DNA of 64,000 nucleotides from Centrapalus pauciflorus (Eukaryota; Streptophyta; Magnoliopsida; Asterales; Asteraceae), in contig JAANYP010002082.1 in assembly GCA_020465985.1 (NCBI GenBank), positions 487,538 to 551,537 of the forward strand. The letters run 5' to 3'. This document shows positions 45,500-56,622 of the stretch, in pieces. The notes beneath the pieces were generated by a model that was not told the origin of the DNA, searched no databases, and saw nothing but the letters and a program-made list of their open reading frames with translations. Made by a program: the position numbers and the translations under genes. How positions within the stretch are numbered: the stretch's first letter is position 1; each line of letters opens with the position of its first letter.

Positions 45500-45900
45500 G
45501 GTTATATGTTTCTTGAATGCATATATGTTACTTGATTATAACTTATAAACTTGAATAGATTTGTTATTTGAATCTTGTTAAAGCTATTTGAATGTTTTTA
45601 AAGGTTTACTTGAATGACTTCGATTCAATGATATTATTGTTATTTGATACTTGACTTTAATCAATGATATTAGTTTACTTAAATCTTGTTATTTTTATTT
45701 GGTTATATTTCTTGAATGCATATATGTTACTTAATTATAACTTATAAACATGAATTGATTTCTTACTTGAATTTTGTTAAAGCTATTTAAATCTTTTTTA
45801 AAGTGTTTGCTTAAATCACTTTGATTCAATGATATTATTGTTACTTGATACTTGCCTTTAATTAATAATATTGGTTTGTTTTGAGAATAAATATGTAAAA
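45500..45900 (+). repeat. Tandem duplication, ~201-bp unit
   Basis: ggttatat(gt)ttcttgaatgc starts at 45500 and 45701. Both copies contain attataacttataaac and tgattcaatgatattattgtta. Copies are about 85-90% alike by eye. Confidence 0.85.
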
Positions 45901-46053
45901 TCAATAAAAATAACAGAATCAGATAATTTATAAAACAAACAGACTTATTGAATTCTCTTATCAGACCTCAGTATCTTATCAAGACCAAATTTCATCAATC
46001 AGAAGTGGAATCAAACATTAGACAGTTTACTTCTTATGCAATCAAACAACACC

Positions 46054-47285
46054 ATATTATATGTAAAATATCTCGTATTCTATATATAACATCATATATT
46101 CTATAAAATATTATAGAAGATCTGAAGCAGAAAAGAAATAAAATTTCATTTAGATATTTCATCAAATACTTGGTATGCAATTTATGCAAAATACACCAAA
46201 GACACATATTTAAACAAAAACATAGAATATACAACCATGAAAAATACAAAAAATAGAGTAACTTTAAAACTAAACCCTAGACTAACCAAAATCCATTACA
46301 TACCTTCGTCAACACGAAGATTAAAATAAACCCAGATCTTCGTATTATTCTTCATGAACTCGTGATGACAAAATCTAGATATTAAAACCCTAGCCACTGC
46401 CAACTAGATTTTGATTGAAGACGAAGATGTATTCAGAAAATATGAAACAAATCTTGAACATGAATTCCTGATGAAGTAGATTAAAAAATTGAAATATGAC
46501 GGAGAAGATGAAGAACATGAGACAGACAGAGAGAGGGGAGGAAAAACATGAAGAGAAGAGAAGTCTGATATTTTTTCAGGGCTAAGAAATAAAAAGAGGC
46601 GAGAGGAAGAAATGGCATAAAAGTAGGAGAGAAAAATTACTTTGTATGTGTGCGTGCACGCGCGTGTGTATATAAATTCATTATATCGTAACTTAATTCT
46701 TTATGAAAAGCGTTACTACACGACCTCATCCTCTATGATTTTTACTCACTTGTTTTGCATGATTCATTTTGTTTTGACCAGAACGCTTCGAAAAGTTTTT
46801 TGAGGTAAAAAAGTCTAAACATCTAAATTATTAAAAAAACAAAAGAAAAAAGCTATCACATTACTTAATTAGAATAATAGGAATAAATTGCTTAAATATA
46901 GTCGGAAAATTTTGAATTCTAACTATCAGAAAACATCTAAAACCATGTGGCCGTCACAAAATAGTATGATCCAAAAAGTTAGATAAGGTCATTCCGGTAA
47001 TTCTAGGTTCATCAGGTTGACCCTAATTTTTTCGTGTCAATTTCGTATCAACCCGTTTTTGACCCATTTCATGTCGGGTTCATTTCACTTTTTTCAGGCC
47101 GTGTCAAAAATTACTAGCCTTAGTCTACATGTAGTAGTGGAAAAAGGTACGTTTTGTTTTTGCCTTGAAAATTTTATATTCCTAGCAAACATGATTGGGA
47201 TGCAACAAAGTAAAGTAACACCATTAATGATCACAGATGGCTCCTGGTGCAACAATGCACCAGTTTAACTAGGGGGGGGGGGGGT
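46054..47285. other. Intergenic DNA, with a purine-pyrimidine alternating tract
   Basis: No supported gene. 46644-46674 is an alternating GT/GC/CG tract (gtgtgcgtgcacgcgcgtgt) with Z-DNA potential. A run of G's at 47272-47283 directly precedes the plastid-derived block. Confidence 0.55.
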
Positions 47286-47286
47286 T

Positions 47287-48015
47287 GATTTAGTAGCACT
47301 GGGCGGCAAGGTAGCTTTGTTACCTATTCCACTAGGAACCACAAATTTTTTGGTACATCACATTCATGCATTTACCATTCATGTGACGGTATTGATTCTT
47401 CTGAAAGGTGTTCTATTTGCTCGTAGCTCCTGTTTGATACCGGATAAAGCAAATCTTGGTTTTCGTTTTCCTTGTGATGGGCCTGGAAGGGGGGAGGGAC
47501 ATGTCAAGTATCGACTTGGGACCATGTCTTCTTAGGACTATTCTGGATGTACAATTCAATTTCAGTAGTCATATTTCATTTCAGTTGGAAAATGCAGTCA
47601 ATGTTTGGGGCAGTATAAGCGATCAAGGAGTAGTAACTCATATCGAGGGAGGAAACTTTGCGCAGAGTTCTATTATTATTAATGGTGGCTCCACGATTTC
47701 TTATGGGCACAGGCATCCTAGGTAATTCAGTCTTATGGTTCTTCATTATCTGCATATGACCTTTTTTTTTCCTAGGAGCTCATTTTGTATGGGCTTTTAG
47801 TTTAATGTTTTTATTCAGTAGACGTGGTTATTGGCAAGAACTTATTGAATCCATCGTTTGGGCTCATAATAAATTAAAAGTTGCTCCTGCTACCCAGCCG
47901 AGAGCTTTAAGCATTGTACAAGGACGTGCTGTAGGAGTTACCCATTATCGGGGTGGAATTGCCATAACATGGGAGTTCTTCTTAGCAAGAATTATTGCAG
48001 TAGGATACTGGCTAG
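47287..48015 (+). pseudogene. psaA: psaA C-terminal fragment (plastid-derived)
   Basis: Frames spell VALLPIPLGT, FLVHHIHAFTIHVTVLILLKG, KANLGFRFPCDGPGRG, HFS-W, VWGSISDQGVVTH, GGNFAQSS and GYWQELIESIVWAHNKLKVAP, the photosystem I P700 apoprotein A1 C-terminal half. Several frameshifts (around 47490, 47720 and others) break it. The codon at the expected psaA stop reads TAC, so the stop appears lost. Non-functional. Confidence 0.9.
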
Positions 48016-48033
48016 GAGGATTTGAAAGACATT

Positions 48034-49384
48034 ATGGCATTAAGATTTCCAAGGTTTAGCCAAGGCTTAGCTCAGGACCCCACTACTCGTCGTATTTGGT
48101 TTGGTATTGCTACCGCGCATGACTTCGAGAGTCATGATGATATTACTGAGGAACGTCTTTATCAGAATATTATTGATTCTCACTTCGGGCAATTAGCAAT
48201 AATTTTTCTGTGGACTTCTAGAAATCTCTTTCATGTAGCTTGACAAGGAAATTTTGAGTCATGGGTACAGGACCCTTTACTTGTAAGACCTATTGCTCTT
48301 GCAATTTGGGATCCTCATTTTGGTCAACAGGCTGTAGAAGCTTTTACTCGAGGGGGTGCCCCTAGCCCAGTGAATATCGCCTATTCTGGTGTTTATCAGT
48401 GGTGGTATTCAATCGGTTTACGAACTAATGAAGATCTTTATACTGGGGCTATTTTTCTATTATTTATTTCTGCGATATCTTTAATAGCGGGTTGGTTACA
48501 CCTACAACCGAAATGAAAACCGAGTGTTTAGTGGTTCAAAAATGAGAATATCGTCTCAATCATCATTTATCAGGACTCTTCGGCGTAAGTTCCTTGGCAT
48601 GGACAGAGCATTTAGTCCATGTCGCTATTCCTGCATCCAGAGGGGAGTACGTTCGATGGAATAATTTTTTAGATGTATTACCACATCCCCAAGGGTTAGG
48701 CCCACTTTTTACAGGTCAGTGGAATCTTTATGCTCAAAATCCCGATTCAAATAGTCATTTATTTGGTACCTCCCAAGGAGCAGGAACTGCCATTTTAACC
48801 CTTCTCGGGGGATTCCATCCACAAACCCAAAGTTTATGGCTGACTGATATGACTCATCATCATTTAGCTATTGCATTTATTTTTCTCATCGTTGGGCATA
48901 TGTATAAAACTAATTTTGGGATTGGGCACAATATTAAAGATCTTTTAGATGCACATATCCCTCCGGGAGGACGATTGGGACGTGGGCATAAGGGCCTTTA
49001 TGACAAAATTAATAATTTGATTCATTTTCAATTAGGCCTTGCTCTAGCTTCTTTAGGGGTTATTACTTCTTTGGTAGCTCAACACATGTACTCTTTACCC
49101 GCTTATGCATTTATAGGACAAAACTTTACTACTCAAGGTGCGTTATATACTCATCACCAATACATTGCACGATTCATCATGACAAGAGCTTTTGCTCATG
49201 GAGCTATATTTTTTATTAGGGATTACAATCCGGAACAGAATGAGGATAATGTATTGGCACGAATGTTAGAACATAAAGAAGCTATCATATCTCATTTAAG
49301 TTGGGTCAACCTCTTTTTGAGTTTCCATACCTTGGGACTTTATGTTCATAATGATGTCATGCTTGCCATTGGTACTCCAGAGAA
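48034..49384 (+). pseudogene. psaB: psaB 5' fragment (plastid-derived)
   Basis: It starts MALRFPRFSQGLAQDPTTRR at the normal distance behind psaA. TGG-to-TGA at 48241 and further changes interrupt it. A 264-codon open piece (48594-49388) spells PASRGEYVRWNNFLDVLPHP, SLWLTDMTHHHLAIAF and FIRDYNPEQNEDNVLARML. It is cut after MLAIGTPE, so the last ~40% of psaB is missing. Encodes P700 apoprotein A2 when intact. Confidence 0.92.
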
Positions 49385-49387
49385 TTG

Positions 49388-49515
49388 AAACGGTTTTTCT
49401 TTACCCATGGGCAATGAGTTTCGATGTATTAGGTGTATCTGTATTTGTAGAAGCTTTAATTTTCGTGCTTATCTTAATTGTTGGTTTAGTTTATGCTTGG
49501 CGAAAGGGGGCATAG
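49388..49515 (+). pseudogene. ndhC: ndhC 3' fragment (plastid-derived)
   Basis: Starting directly at the psaB junction the frame reads ETVFLYPWAMSFDVLGVS and GLVYAWRKGA, the C-terminal helix of NAD(P)H dehydrogenase subunit 3. The usual last few codons look deleted just before TAG. Confidence 0.88.
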
Positions 49516-49552
49516 ACAATAAAAAGAAAAAAAGGAAAAAATTGAGATAGTT

Positions 49553-49768
49553 ATGAATTCCATTGAGTTTCCCTTATTTGATCGAACAACCGAAAATTCA
49601 GTTATTACAACTACATTAAATGATCTTTCAAATTGGCCAAGACTCTCTAGTTTATGGTCGCTTCTCTATGGTACGAGTTGTTGCTTCATTGAATTTGCTT
49701 CACTAATAGGCTCACGATTCGACTTTGATCGTTATGGACTAGTACCAAGGTCGAGTCCTAGACAAGTG
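49553..49768 (+). pseudogene. ndhK: ndhK 5' fragment (plastid-derived)
   Basis: The frame starts MNSIEFPLFDRTTENSV and continues to YGTSCCFIEFASLIGSRFDF (Fe-S cluster Cys pair region) and RYGLVPRSSPRQ, then runs out of plastid similarity at about 49768. It keeps the normal plastid spacing to ndhC. Confidence 0.9.
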
Positions 49769-50660
49769 GATCCGTGCTAAGAAGAAGGGACTGCAGCCCC
49801 AAGGTGTAGCATCAGTTCCATATTATGGTAAATTATGTTGCACATTAATCTAGGTAATATTAAGAATATGACAATTTTTTCATTGACTTAACAAAACTAT
49901 TCGACGTGTTATTTAACTACACAACCTTATGTGACATGTTTTTTAAAACACTTCTTAAAGATTACCTCATCATGTAATCTGTTACCTTTGATAGTTACTT
50001 GTAACATGCTTTTGAATACTTGAAGTTTCCCCACTTTCAACCTTGATGCTTCAGTTTGGCCTGCATATAAATCGTTAAGTGGATTGAAAATGAGTTTTCG
50101 AAGTTTAACCATCAAGTTACTACATATTCTTTTTGGTAAATAAAGAATTACAATGTTATTGCATACCATTTCTTGGGCTCAGGGCAAGGATTCCATCTAT
50201 TAGTGAATGGGTTTTCAGAATTGAGTTTGGATATCTTATTTGTGAAAATTCTTGATATTCTTTGCAGAAATAAGATATCCATGATTATATTAAACAAGTG
50301 AACATATATATAAGGTCACACCACGTGCTCATCAATTTTAGGGTCTCATTCTGAAAAAATGCTCTTGTATACTTAGACTTATTAACAATTGAATAGGGTT
50401 ATTGACTTGAAAAGTTTTTTTTTTCAGCTTTATTTAGTTATAATTAATTTTGTTATTCATTTACCAATTTTATTGTATTTGAATCTTTCTTAATTTGAAT
50501 ATATAGAGCCCTTTTTATCTCGAGGCCTAATACGATTGGCTGGCCATGTATAAGGTAGAACAAAAGCATGTTACAAAATGTGATTAATTAGTTACTATAT
50601 ATCTAACATGATGCTTCCACAATAGGAATGATTAGCTAGGAATTAACTTACCTCATTAAT
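49769..50660. other. Intergenic DNA
   Basis: No confident gene. A minus-strand frame at 49927-50169 (VKLRKLIFNPLNDLYAG, RLKVGKLQVFKS) is faintly leucine-rich-repeat-like, but too short and unsupported to call. Confidence 0.45.
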
Positions 50661-50679
50661 CAAATAACAGCAACGGTTT

Positions 50680-52899
50680 CTATAGAAAGGGATGCATTAG
50701 ATAAGCACGCCACTTCTCAATAAATGCCCTCTCATCGGGATTTAAGCTTGGAAGTTCACGATCTTGAAGGTTGTTTATAATCTGCATAGTCTCACCGAGA
50801 AGTAGGGCTGCAGCATGGACACTTGCCTCCCTTTTCTCAATAGCACTTGCATGGCATTTCATTGCTATGAGTTGGGGTAAGTTGGTGAGACATGCAGCCA
50901 ATATGTCAGCAATCATTGATGATAGTTGAGAAAACAGTTGCTCTTGACTAATCTGGTCAATGTCAGCATCATAAGACATCAGGATTGTTTCTGTGATACG
51001 ATACATCGACATGGCAGAAATAGAGATGCAGATGGAATTATCAGTGCGGTCACCAATATGCGTACTATCCAACTCAATGACCATGTTCTTCGCTGTGTCC
51101 CTAAACCATTGAAGAATTTGTTCTGTTGTATTTACTTGAGCATTTTTTCGCAATTTGTGTCCTAACCATTTGTGGTAGAGTTCAACTTCTAGCCACAACA
51201 TTTTAGCACTTTTTTGAATGCTTTTGTAGTCATCAGTGGCGTTCAAGCTCTCTTCAACAAGTGTCACATATGCAAGACCTTCACTCACACTGCTCAACAA
51301 CCAATCAACGATGTTGCTTTCAATGTTAGGAAGAGAAATTGCGATAGTTGTTAGGGTTACCAATGGTAGGCTCCAACAATCGAGATATTCCTCTGAAAGT
51401 AACGGTGGAACATGATGGCTGTCATACTTTCCAACTCCATCGAAACCTGTAGATTCTGCTAGAAGCTTCATGAGACTGTTGGGTTGATTTTTTTCAGCCT
51501 TCTTGATCAAGCAGTTCATAGATTTTGAAATGCTTTTCAATGTTCTCTCAGCAAACTCCACATCGTCTTGAAGTTGCAAAACATACAGGCTAAGATCGTT
51601 ATTTCCTTCAAATTGGGCAGGATCTTTTATAAACATAATACCAGAGGCAACAGACGTAGTTTTCAACCACATCCAACAATGGGAACAACACCAAATACAG
51701 ATCATAAAGAAATATAGGTTCAGTGTTATTATCTTGCATGTTACCACAATTGTCCTTTGAAATCCTATACAAATGCTGAGAATCAGGACTTTTGAATTCT
51801 CGATGATAATCTTTGATTTGTGGCTTTGAAATGAAAATGGTATACTACTATGTTTCCAATCGAAGAACTTTTGAGTCCAATAGCCTTCCACTTTAAAAAT
51901 CTTGAGATGGTTCCAAATCCAGTTTATGGACAACTTCAAGCGTAAGATTGCAAAACATCTAAAAAGTGGGGCAATAGTACCCATGATAACTCCAATAAAT
52001 TGTATTATGACAATCGGTGACATTGACCATCTGTAATCTGACTGATAGTCATATGACTGTCTAGACCCAATGCTCACTTGGAAAATATTTATGATATGCA
52101 TGAACGTGGCTAAGGCACATATTACCCCAGAAGCAGAGGTTGTTGCAGAACAAGCTATCATGAATTGGGGGCTGCCAGTTCCGGCCATGATCCAGTAGTT
52201 TCTCACATGTTGATTTAGCATCTCAACACTTAATCTTCCTGGTTGTTGGTCCTTTAAAGCTGCTTCATGAGCTGCTTCGTACTTCAGTTCTAGTATTTCC
52301 TTGGACCTTAGAATCGCTAAAGATGAACAGATATATATCATCAGCAACATGAGCAACATTACCAAAGAAGCGCTTGCTGTGTTCTTATGGTGGTAGGAAA
52401 CAACACCAGTACTTATCTGAATGCAAACATTTACAAACAAGGTGATAACTAGAACACTCAAAGCTATCATGTTTGTGAGAAGTTGGTTGCTGTCCATGAT
52501 GGCTAGAGAGGGCAATAAATTAGCCATCATAATGCACATAAATGCAATGCTTCCGAGCTTTGCAACTTGGTCCCCATCACCCGGCATTGAATTGTTTAGA
52601 TCCATGGGTAGCTTCACTACAATAGCTATCACAGTGAGAGAAGCAGCATTCACAGTGAAATATTTACATGGAAACCATAGTTTTTTGTTTCTCAAACCAT
52701 GTAACAAATCAGCCACCATTGCAAGGATACAGAATAGAGAAGCTAGTGCAATATACATCCCAATCCATGGCATAGGTTTGCTAAACTGGTTTTCATTATC
52801 TGACTTCACTGCCAAGTCGAACAAGGTGTCTTGCAATTCTTTTGAAATGTTGCTAGAGTGAAGTGCGTTTAAAATTTCGAGTTCCAGTTTGTAACCCAT
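50680..52899 (-). CDS. Plant multi-pass membrane protein of unknown function, paralogue A
   Basis: Single-exon ORF of 739 residues from ATG at 52899 (MGYKLELEILNALHSSNISK). Hydrophobic segments at ~45-67, 80-98, 113-135, 140-164, 176-197, 245-270, 292-318 and 369-408 suggest seven to nine transmembrane helices. Residues ~410-739 are a helical soluble domain (LQDDVEFAERTLKSISKS, HVPPLLSEEYLDCWSLPLV, TEQILQWFRDTAKNM, HASAIEKREASVHAAALLLGE). No signal peptide or catalytic motif is recognised. A paralogue in the same orientation lies 3.7 kb upstream (56623-58833), about two-thirds identical by eye. Similar proteins are, from memory, annotated as uncharacterized in Asteraceae. Membrane location is inferred from hydropathy only. 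Confidence 0.88.
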   Translation of the reverse strand: MGYKLELEILNALHSSNISKELQDTLFDLAVKSDNENQFSKPMPWIGMYIALASLFCILAMVADLLHGLRNKKLWFPCKYFTVNAASLTVIAIVVKLPMDLNNSMPGDGDQVAKLGSIAFMCIMMANLLPSLAIMDSNQLLTNMIALSVLVITLFVNVCIQISTGVVSYHHKNTASASLVMLLMLLMIYICSSLAILRSKEILELKYEAAHEAALKDQQPGRLSVEMLNQHVRNYWIMAGTGSPQFMIACSATTSASGVICALATFMHIINIFQVSIGSRQSYDYQSDYRWSMSPIVIIQFIGVIMGTIAPLFRCFAILRLKLSINWIWNHLKIFKVEGYWTQKFFDWKHSSIPFSFQSHKSKIIIENSKVLILSICIGFQRTIVVTCKIITLNLYFFMICIWCCSHCWMWLKTTSVASGIMFIKDPAQFEGNNDLSLYVLQLQDDVEFAERTLKSISKSMNCLIKKAEKNQPNSLMKLLAESTGFDGVGKYDSHHVPPLLSEEYLDCWSLPLVTLTTIAISLPNIESNIVDWLLSSVSEGLAYVTLVEESLNATDDYKSIQKSAKMLWLEVELYHKWLGHKLRKNAQVNTTEQILQWFRDTAKNMVIELDSTHIGDRTDNSICISISAMSMYRITETILMSYDADIDQISQEQLFSQLSSMIADILAACLTNLPQLIAMKCHASAIEKREASVHAAALLLGETMQIINNLQDRELPSLNPDERAFIEKWRAYLMHPFL

Positions 52900-53036
52900 T
52901 ATTATGTTCCTCTCAGTGAAAGGAAATAACTATTTGTGATAAATTAAAGGGTGTAAGCTAGGATCATGAAAAGCACAGGATATGGCACTAGAAAGAATTA
53001 AAACTTTAGGTACATATATGGAGAAGAGGAAAGAGC

Positions 53037-53056
53037 ATTGTATAGATTGTGTTATG
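53037..53056 (-). promoter_or_regulatory. Conserved TATA-region block of paralogue A
   Basis: The minus strand reads CATAACACAATCTATACAATG about 140 bp upstream of the ATG. Paralogue B has AACACAATATATACGA at a nearly equal distance, so this is the likely core promoter retained since duplication. Confidence 0.5.
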
Positions 53057-53109
53057 TTACCTGGAAAGATATGTATGAAAAATTGAAAATGACTTGCATA
53101 TAATTAAAA

Positions 53110-53572
53110 GGGATAATTATGCAAAAAAACATACGACTTGTCGGTTTTTTGTGATTAAAACCCAAAACCATTTTCCGTTGCATAGAAAACCCCGAACTAA
53201 CTAAAAATCAGTAAATCAAGGTTTTGTCAATGGGTAAATCGGTTATTAATCCTACGTGGACCGATAAATAACCTACGTAGACTAAATTTTAATTGTTGAA
53301 ACCGATTATCAAGTATTATAGATCATTTAAACCTCCGTTGATAATTTTTAATTTTAATTTTTAAACGGGATTACATCATCAACGAGGGTTTAAATGATGT
53401 GTAATACTTGACTACTGGTTTCAACAATTAAAATTTATTCCATGTACATTGATAAAACATTGATTTATTGATCTTTAGTTACTTCGGGGTTTTCTATGCA
53501 ACGAAAAAATAATGGTTTGGGGTTTTAATCACAAAAAACTGACAAGTTTGAGATTTTTTACGCAATTGTCCC
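53110..53572. mobile_element. MULE-type MITE, 463 bp
   Basis: Terminal inverted repeats of ~120 bp start GGGATAATTATGCAAAAA (left) and GGGACAATTGCGTAAAAAA (right, complemented), sharing ttttttgtgattaaaaccc and gttgcatagaaaaccccga. Flanks TAATTAAAA and TAATCAAAA form an 8/9 match, a 9-bp duplication. No ORF. It sits 50-500 bp upstream of the promoter of paralogue A. Confidence 0.85.
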
Positions 53573-53989
53573 TAATCAAAATTATTCACTTGAAAGTATT
53601 ATGAAAGACCTATTGAAATTTCCAGCCACTTTATTCCAAAACTTGGATGATCGATCGAGCTAGGAGACAAGCAACCAAATCCATGCACAAGCCGTCCCGT
53701 TAGTGAACAAGTTAATTAACCTTTTGGCAGAAAGAATTAATGCTTAATTTATGTCTTTATGACAAGACTTGCTGGTCGTTGGACGAGGCCCTTGTCAAGT
53801 TTATATCGAAGACAAAAACTTAGAGATCGATCAAGAGATAATAATTAAACAAGGAAGAAATTAATTAATTAATTAGAAATTAATTAATTAATTAGAGGAA
53901 GAAAGCTAAACATATATCCCTTCTCTTTATCCATATAGTAAATTACAAATTTTGTAGAAATTATAGATCGATCTTTTAACTTAAAAACT

Positions 53990-54960
53990 TACATTAATGG
54001 TTTATGTGGTTGAAGTTTTATCAAAGATCGATTTAATCTTTTGACCATTTAAAATGATAATTTTACATTAAGTTGTTTATAGTTATTATTTCTATAACTA
54101 TTGACTAATAAACTAATCTTGAAATATTAAAATACCGTAAAGTTATATTGATATAAAAATTTTAAAAATGAGTAATAAAATATTATTAACTAAAAACTAA
54201 AAAAATGATGTTTTGAGTGTAGTTTTTTTAAAATTTACAAATTAATCCTTTTTTAATCATTAAATAAATTATTTTTTATTGAGTACTTATTTTTACTAAT
54301 TTTTATTGAAAACTAAAACATCTATGAAACATATAAATTATTATTTTTATCATTATTGGTAATTTAAAAACTAAGAACAAAATAATTTTAAAATTTAGGT
54401 TTTATTAATAAATTTTTGTAGAAAGTGTAAATGTTTTCATGAACAATAAAATAACTTTTCAAGAAATTTTGACATCTTTTCAAAACTTTTAAAAAACATT
54501 TAATGCTTTTTGAAATGTTTAAAATTTTCAAAATTGTTTTAAGTTTTTAAATATTTTCTTACGTTTAAACTATAAAAATATTTGTTAAAAGGTTTTCAAT
54601 GTTCAAATTTTTTGAAGCAAAAACTTTTTTAATGCTTTTTGAAAAGTTTGCATTTATTTTAGGGATTTAAAAAAAGGTTTATTTTTTATGAAAAATCAAA
54701 AATCTAAACACAAAACATTATTTTTTTAATTTAATAACAATAATCATTCAAATGTCTTTATAAATATTTTATTATTCATTTTTATGTCTTTTGCATTAAA
54801 TTAATTATACTGATATTTTTAGTTTTTAGATTAGTTTATTATTTAATAATTATAGATATAATAATAAAAACAACATTATAATAAGCATTAGACAACCAAT
54901 AGTAAAACAATCATTTTAAATGGCCAATAGATGAAATCCGTAACAAAATTTCATGCACAA
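53990..54960. mobile_element. AT-rich foldback element, ~0.95 kb
   Basis: Arms of ~200 bp are inverted and imperfect: ttgaccatttaaaatgat (54040) against atcattttaaatggccaat (54910), and aataaactaatcttgaaa (54110) against the complement of ttagattagtttattat (54825). The interior is poly-A/T. No TSD or ORF established. Confidence 0.55.
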
Positions 54961-55553
54961 GGCATAAGCCTTGGAGGCTGTCATCGTAGACTCAATGAAC
55001 TTCCACCACTAGGAAGCTCCATCCCTAAGTAAGTAAGTGGCATACTTTACGATATCATTCGGGTCCATGTGCGCAACCCTAAAGATAGTCTCAACCTCTC
55101 GCTCCCGAGGAATAGCCACCATTGGCTCGCCTCCAACCCTAAACTCTGTGCCCTTGTCATGAAATCCTTAAATGAGCCCCTTCTTTGTGATGTAGATGAT
55201 GAAGTACATGCCCCAACAAATAGAATACCCATACTAGAACCATCCCCAATACCCTATCCGGCACCCTGTCCGGCCCAAGAATGTCCAATAGATCTGACTT
55301 GTGGACATACTCATCTCTCGCTAGTTTCCCTTCCCCTGAACCATTTCCCTTTTATCCATATATAATAATCTGCACAAGTTAGAACAATCGCAGATAAACA
55401 AAATATATATCACATAACGTTATACATGCAATAAACTAGGATTGTTAAAGTCCACTGGTTCCCGGAGTGTCCCAAGGATCCAAAGACTGTGTTAAGTTTA
55501 AGCATATGCTAGTGATACTCAAATCCCTCAAACCATTAGCTCTGATACCATGA
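54961..55553 (-). pseudogene. Ty3-gypsy gag fragment
   Basis: A minus-strand frame reads FRVGGEPMVAIPREREVETI, then FRVAHMDPNDIVKYATYLL, then RDGAS, a TAG, and WWKF. This matches a gypsy Gag core. The PBS complement ctctgatacca at 55540 and an LTR start at 55554 fix the orientation. Only the 5' end of the element survives. Confidence 0.7.
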
Positions 55554-55800
55554 TGTAACACCCTCGAATTTCAACTTAATGTCACGTCATAATAATATCA
55601 TAAGTGATAATATCACAAAAAAACTTATAAAATAAACATGTCATGAGATTACAATGATGTGTTTAATAGGGAGTTATATTTGTTGGTTCAATTGCATTAG
55701 CTTGTTATAAATAGTCATGTGATGATGGATGAAAAGAGACAGAAAGAGTAATAAAAACAACAAAGTGATTTGGTCAATTGTATTGTGTTCTTTCCTCCAG
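55554..55800 (-). mobile_element. Gypsy LTR fragment
   Basis: TGTAACACCCTCGAATTTCAAC directly follows the PBS complement, giving an element-strand LTR end ...GAGGGTGTTACA. The remaining LTR is truncated where it meets the paralogue fragment at about 55800. Confidence 0.65.
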
Positions 55801-55802
55801 CA

Positions 55803-56085
55803 GCCTTATTTTCAACATTGATTATGTGCATAGTCTGGCAGAGAGTTTGGGCTGCATCATGGACACTCACATCCTATTTCCTAATTAATCGCACTTGCAT
55901 GACATTTCATTGCTATGACTTGAGGTAAGTTGGTGAGACATGCAGACAATATGTCAGCGATCATTGTCGATAATTGAGCAACTTAAATACTTCAAGTCCT
56001 TGGGTTCCTGCCTTTCCAAAAGAAAATTGAACAAATACTTGCTCTTGGGTAACCTGGTCAATGTTAGCATTATATGAAACCAAGA
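55803..56085 (-). pseudogene. Third, broken copy of the membrane-protein gene (C-terminal fragment)
   Basis: It matches the 3' part of both paralogues (ttgattatgtgcatagtct, gttggtgagacatgcagac, caatgttagcattatatga). An insertion of ~52 bp near 55985-56030 ends in a near-repeat of its left flank (attgagca/attgaaca). One altered stretch (cctaattaatcg) breaks the frame. Words agree with A at some sites and B at others. It is a duplicated remnant. Confidence 0.85.
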
Positions 56086-56622
56086 TTAATTATAATTCGA
56101 AATATATAACTGATGAAAATTTTCAAGTACACACAATAAAGACCATGGGGAAATAAGAATGTGGACACACTCAAAACAACCAATCTACAACTAATGCCTT
56201 AATTCACAACCAAAACAACAAATTGCATCAAAGTGTAAAGATAATGAGTGCCTGTAATTAAACAGCACACTAAAAAAGATCATAACTAATGAGAAATGAG
56301 AACTTGCTAAGTGTACATGTTAATGGGCAACCCAAATTCAACCACCACTATGAATATATTTTCCAGGAGCAAAGCCTCTCATATTGTCCATCTTTAAGAG
56401 GTTCTTTCCCAATTCCGGTGACTTTCACAGTAGCTTGATTCTGCTTTTCATGTTGAAGTGTGCACACATGCGACTATGCAAGTATCAAAGGAAATCACAA
56501 ACCTCACAATGGAAGATTCGGAAACACTCAAACACACATACAAAGACAAATTTTCTTATGTTGAAATGACTGTAAATATTTATAATTAGCTTGCCTCGTT
56601 GCTCGAAGATTAAAGATCGTTT
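56086..56622. other. Intergenic DNA between the fragment and paralogue B
   Basis: No gene is supported. It likely contains the 3' untranslated region and polyadenylation region of paralogue B on the minus strand. Confidence 0.5.

Larger units (their letters stand above)
43697..46053. mobile_element. Possible ~2.35-kb element with imperfect terminal inverted repeats
   Basis: gcgtttgattgca...taagaagtaaa at 43702-43735 is matched inverted by tttacttcttatgcaatcaaac at 46026-46047, apart from an 8-base gap. It encloses two C-rich tracts, an LTR-like segment and tandem duplications. No target duplication or transposase was found, so this is tentative. Confidence 0.35.
47286..49768 (+). other. Plastid-derived nuclear insertion (NUPT), rearranged
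   Basis: Sequential similarity to plastid genes: psaA C-terminal part, the psaA-psaB spacer, psaB 5' part, ndhC 3' end and ndhK 5' part. psaA-psaB and ndhC-ndhK are not neighbours in ordinary plastomes, so two plastid pieces are fused at ~49385. Frameshifts and stops show it is nuclear and decaying. A mitochondrial location is unlikely given the flanking nuclear genes and repeats. Confidence 0.9.

Noticed and set aside
48594..49388. 264-codon psaB-like ORF as a functional nuclear gene
   Set aside because: Lacks the start and the last ~40% of psaB; upstream stop and frameshifts show a plastid-derived pseudogene.
49927..50169. Leucine-rich-repeat (resistance-like) fragment on the minus strand
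   Set aside because: Only faint similarity over 80 codons and no NB-ARC or further repeats nearby.
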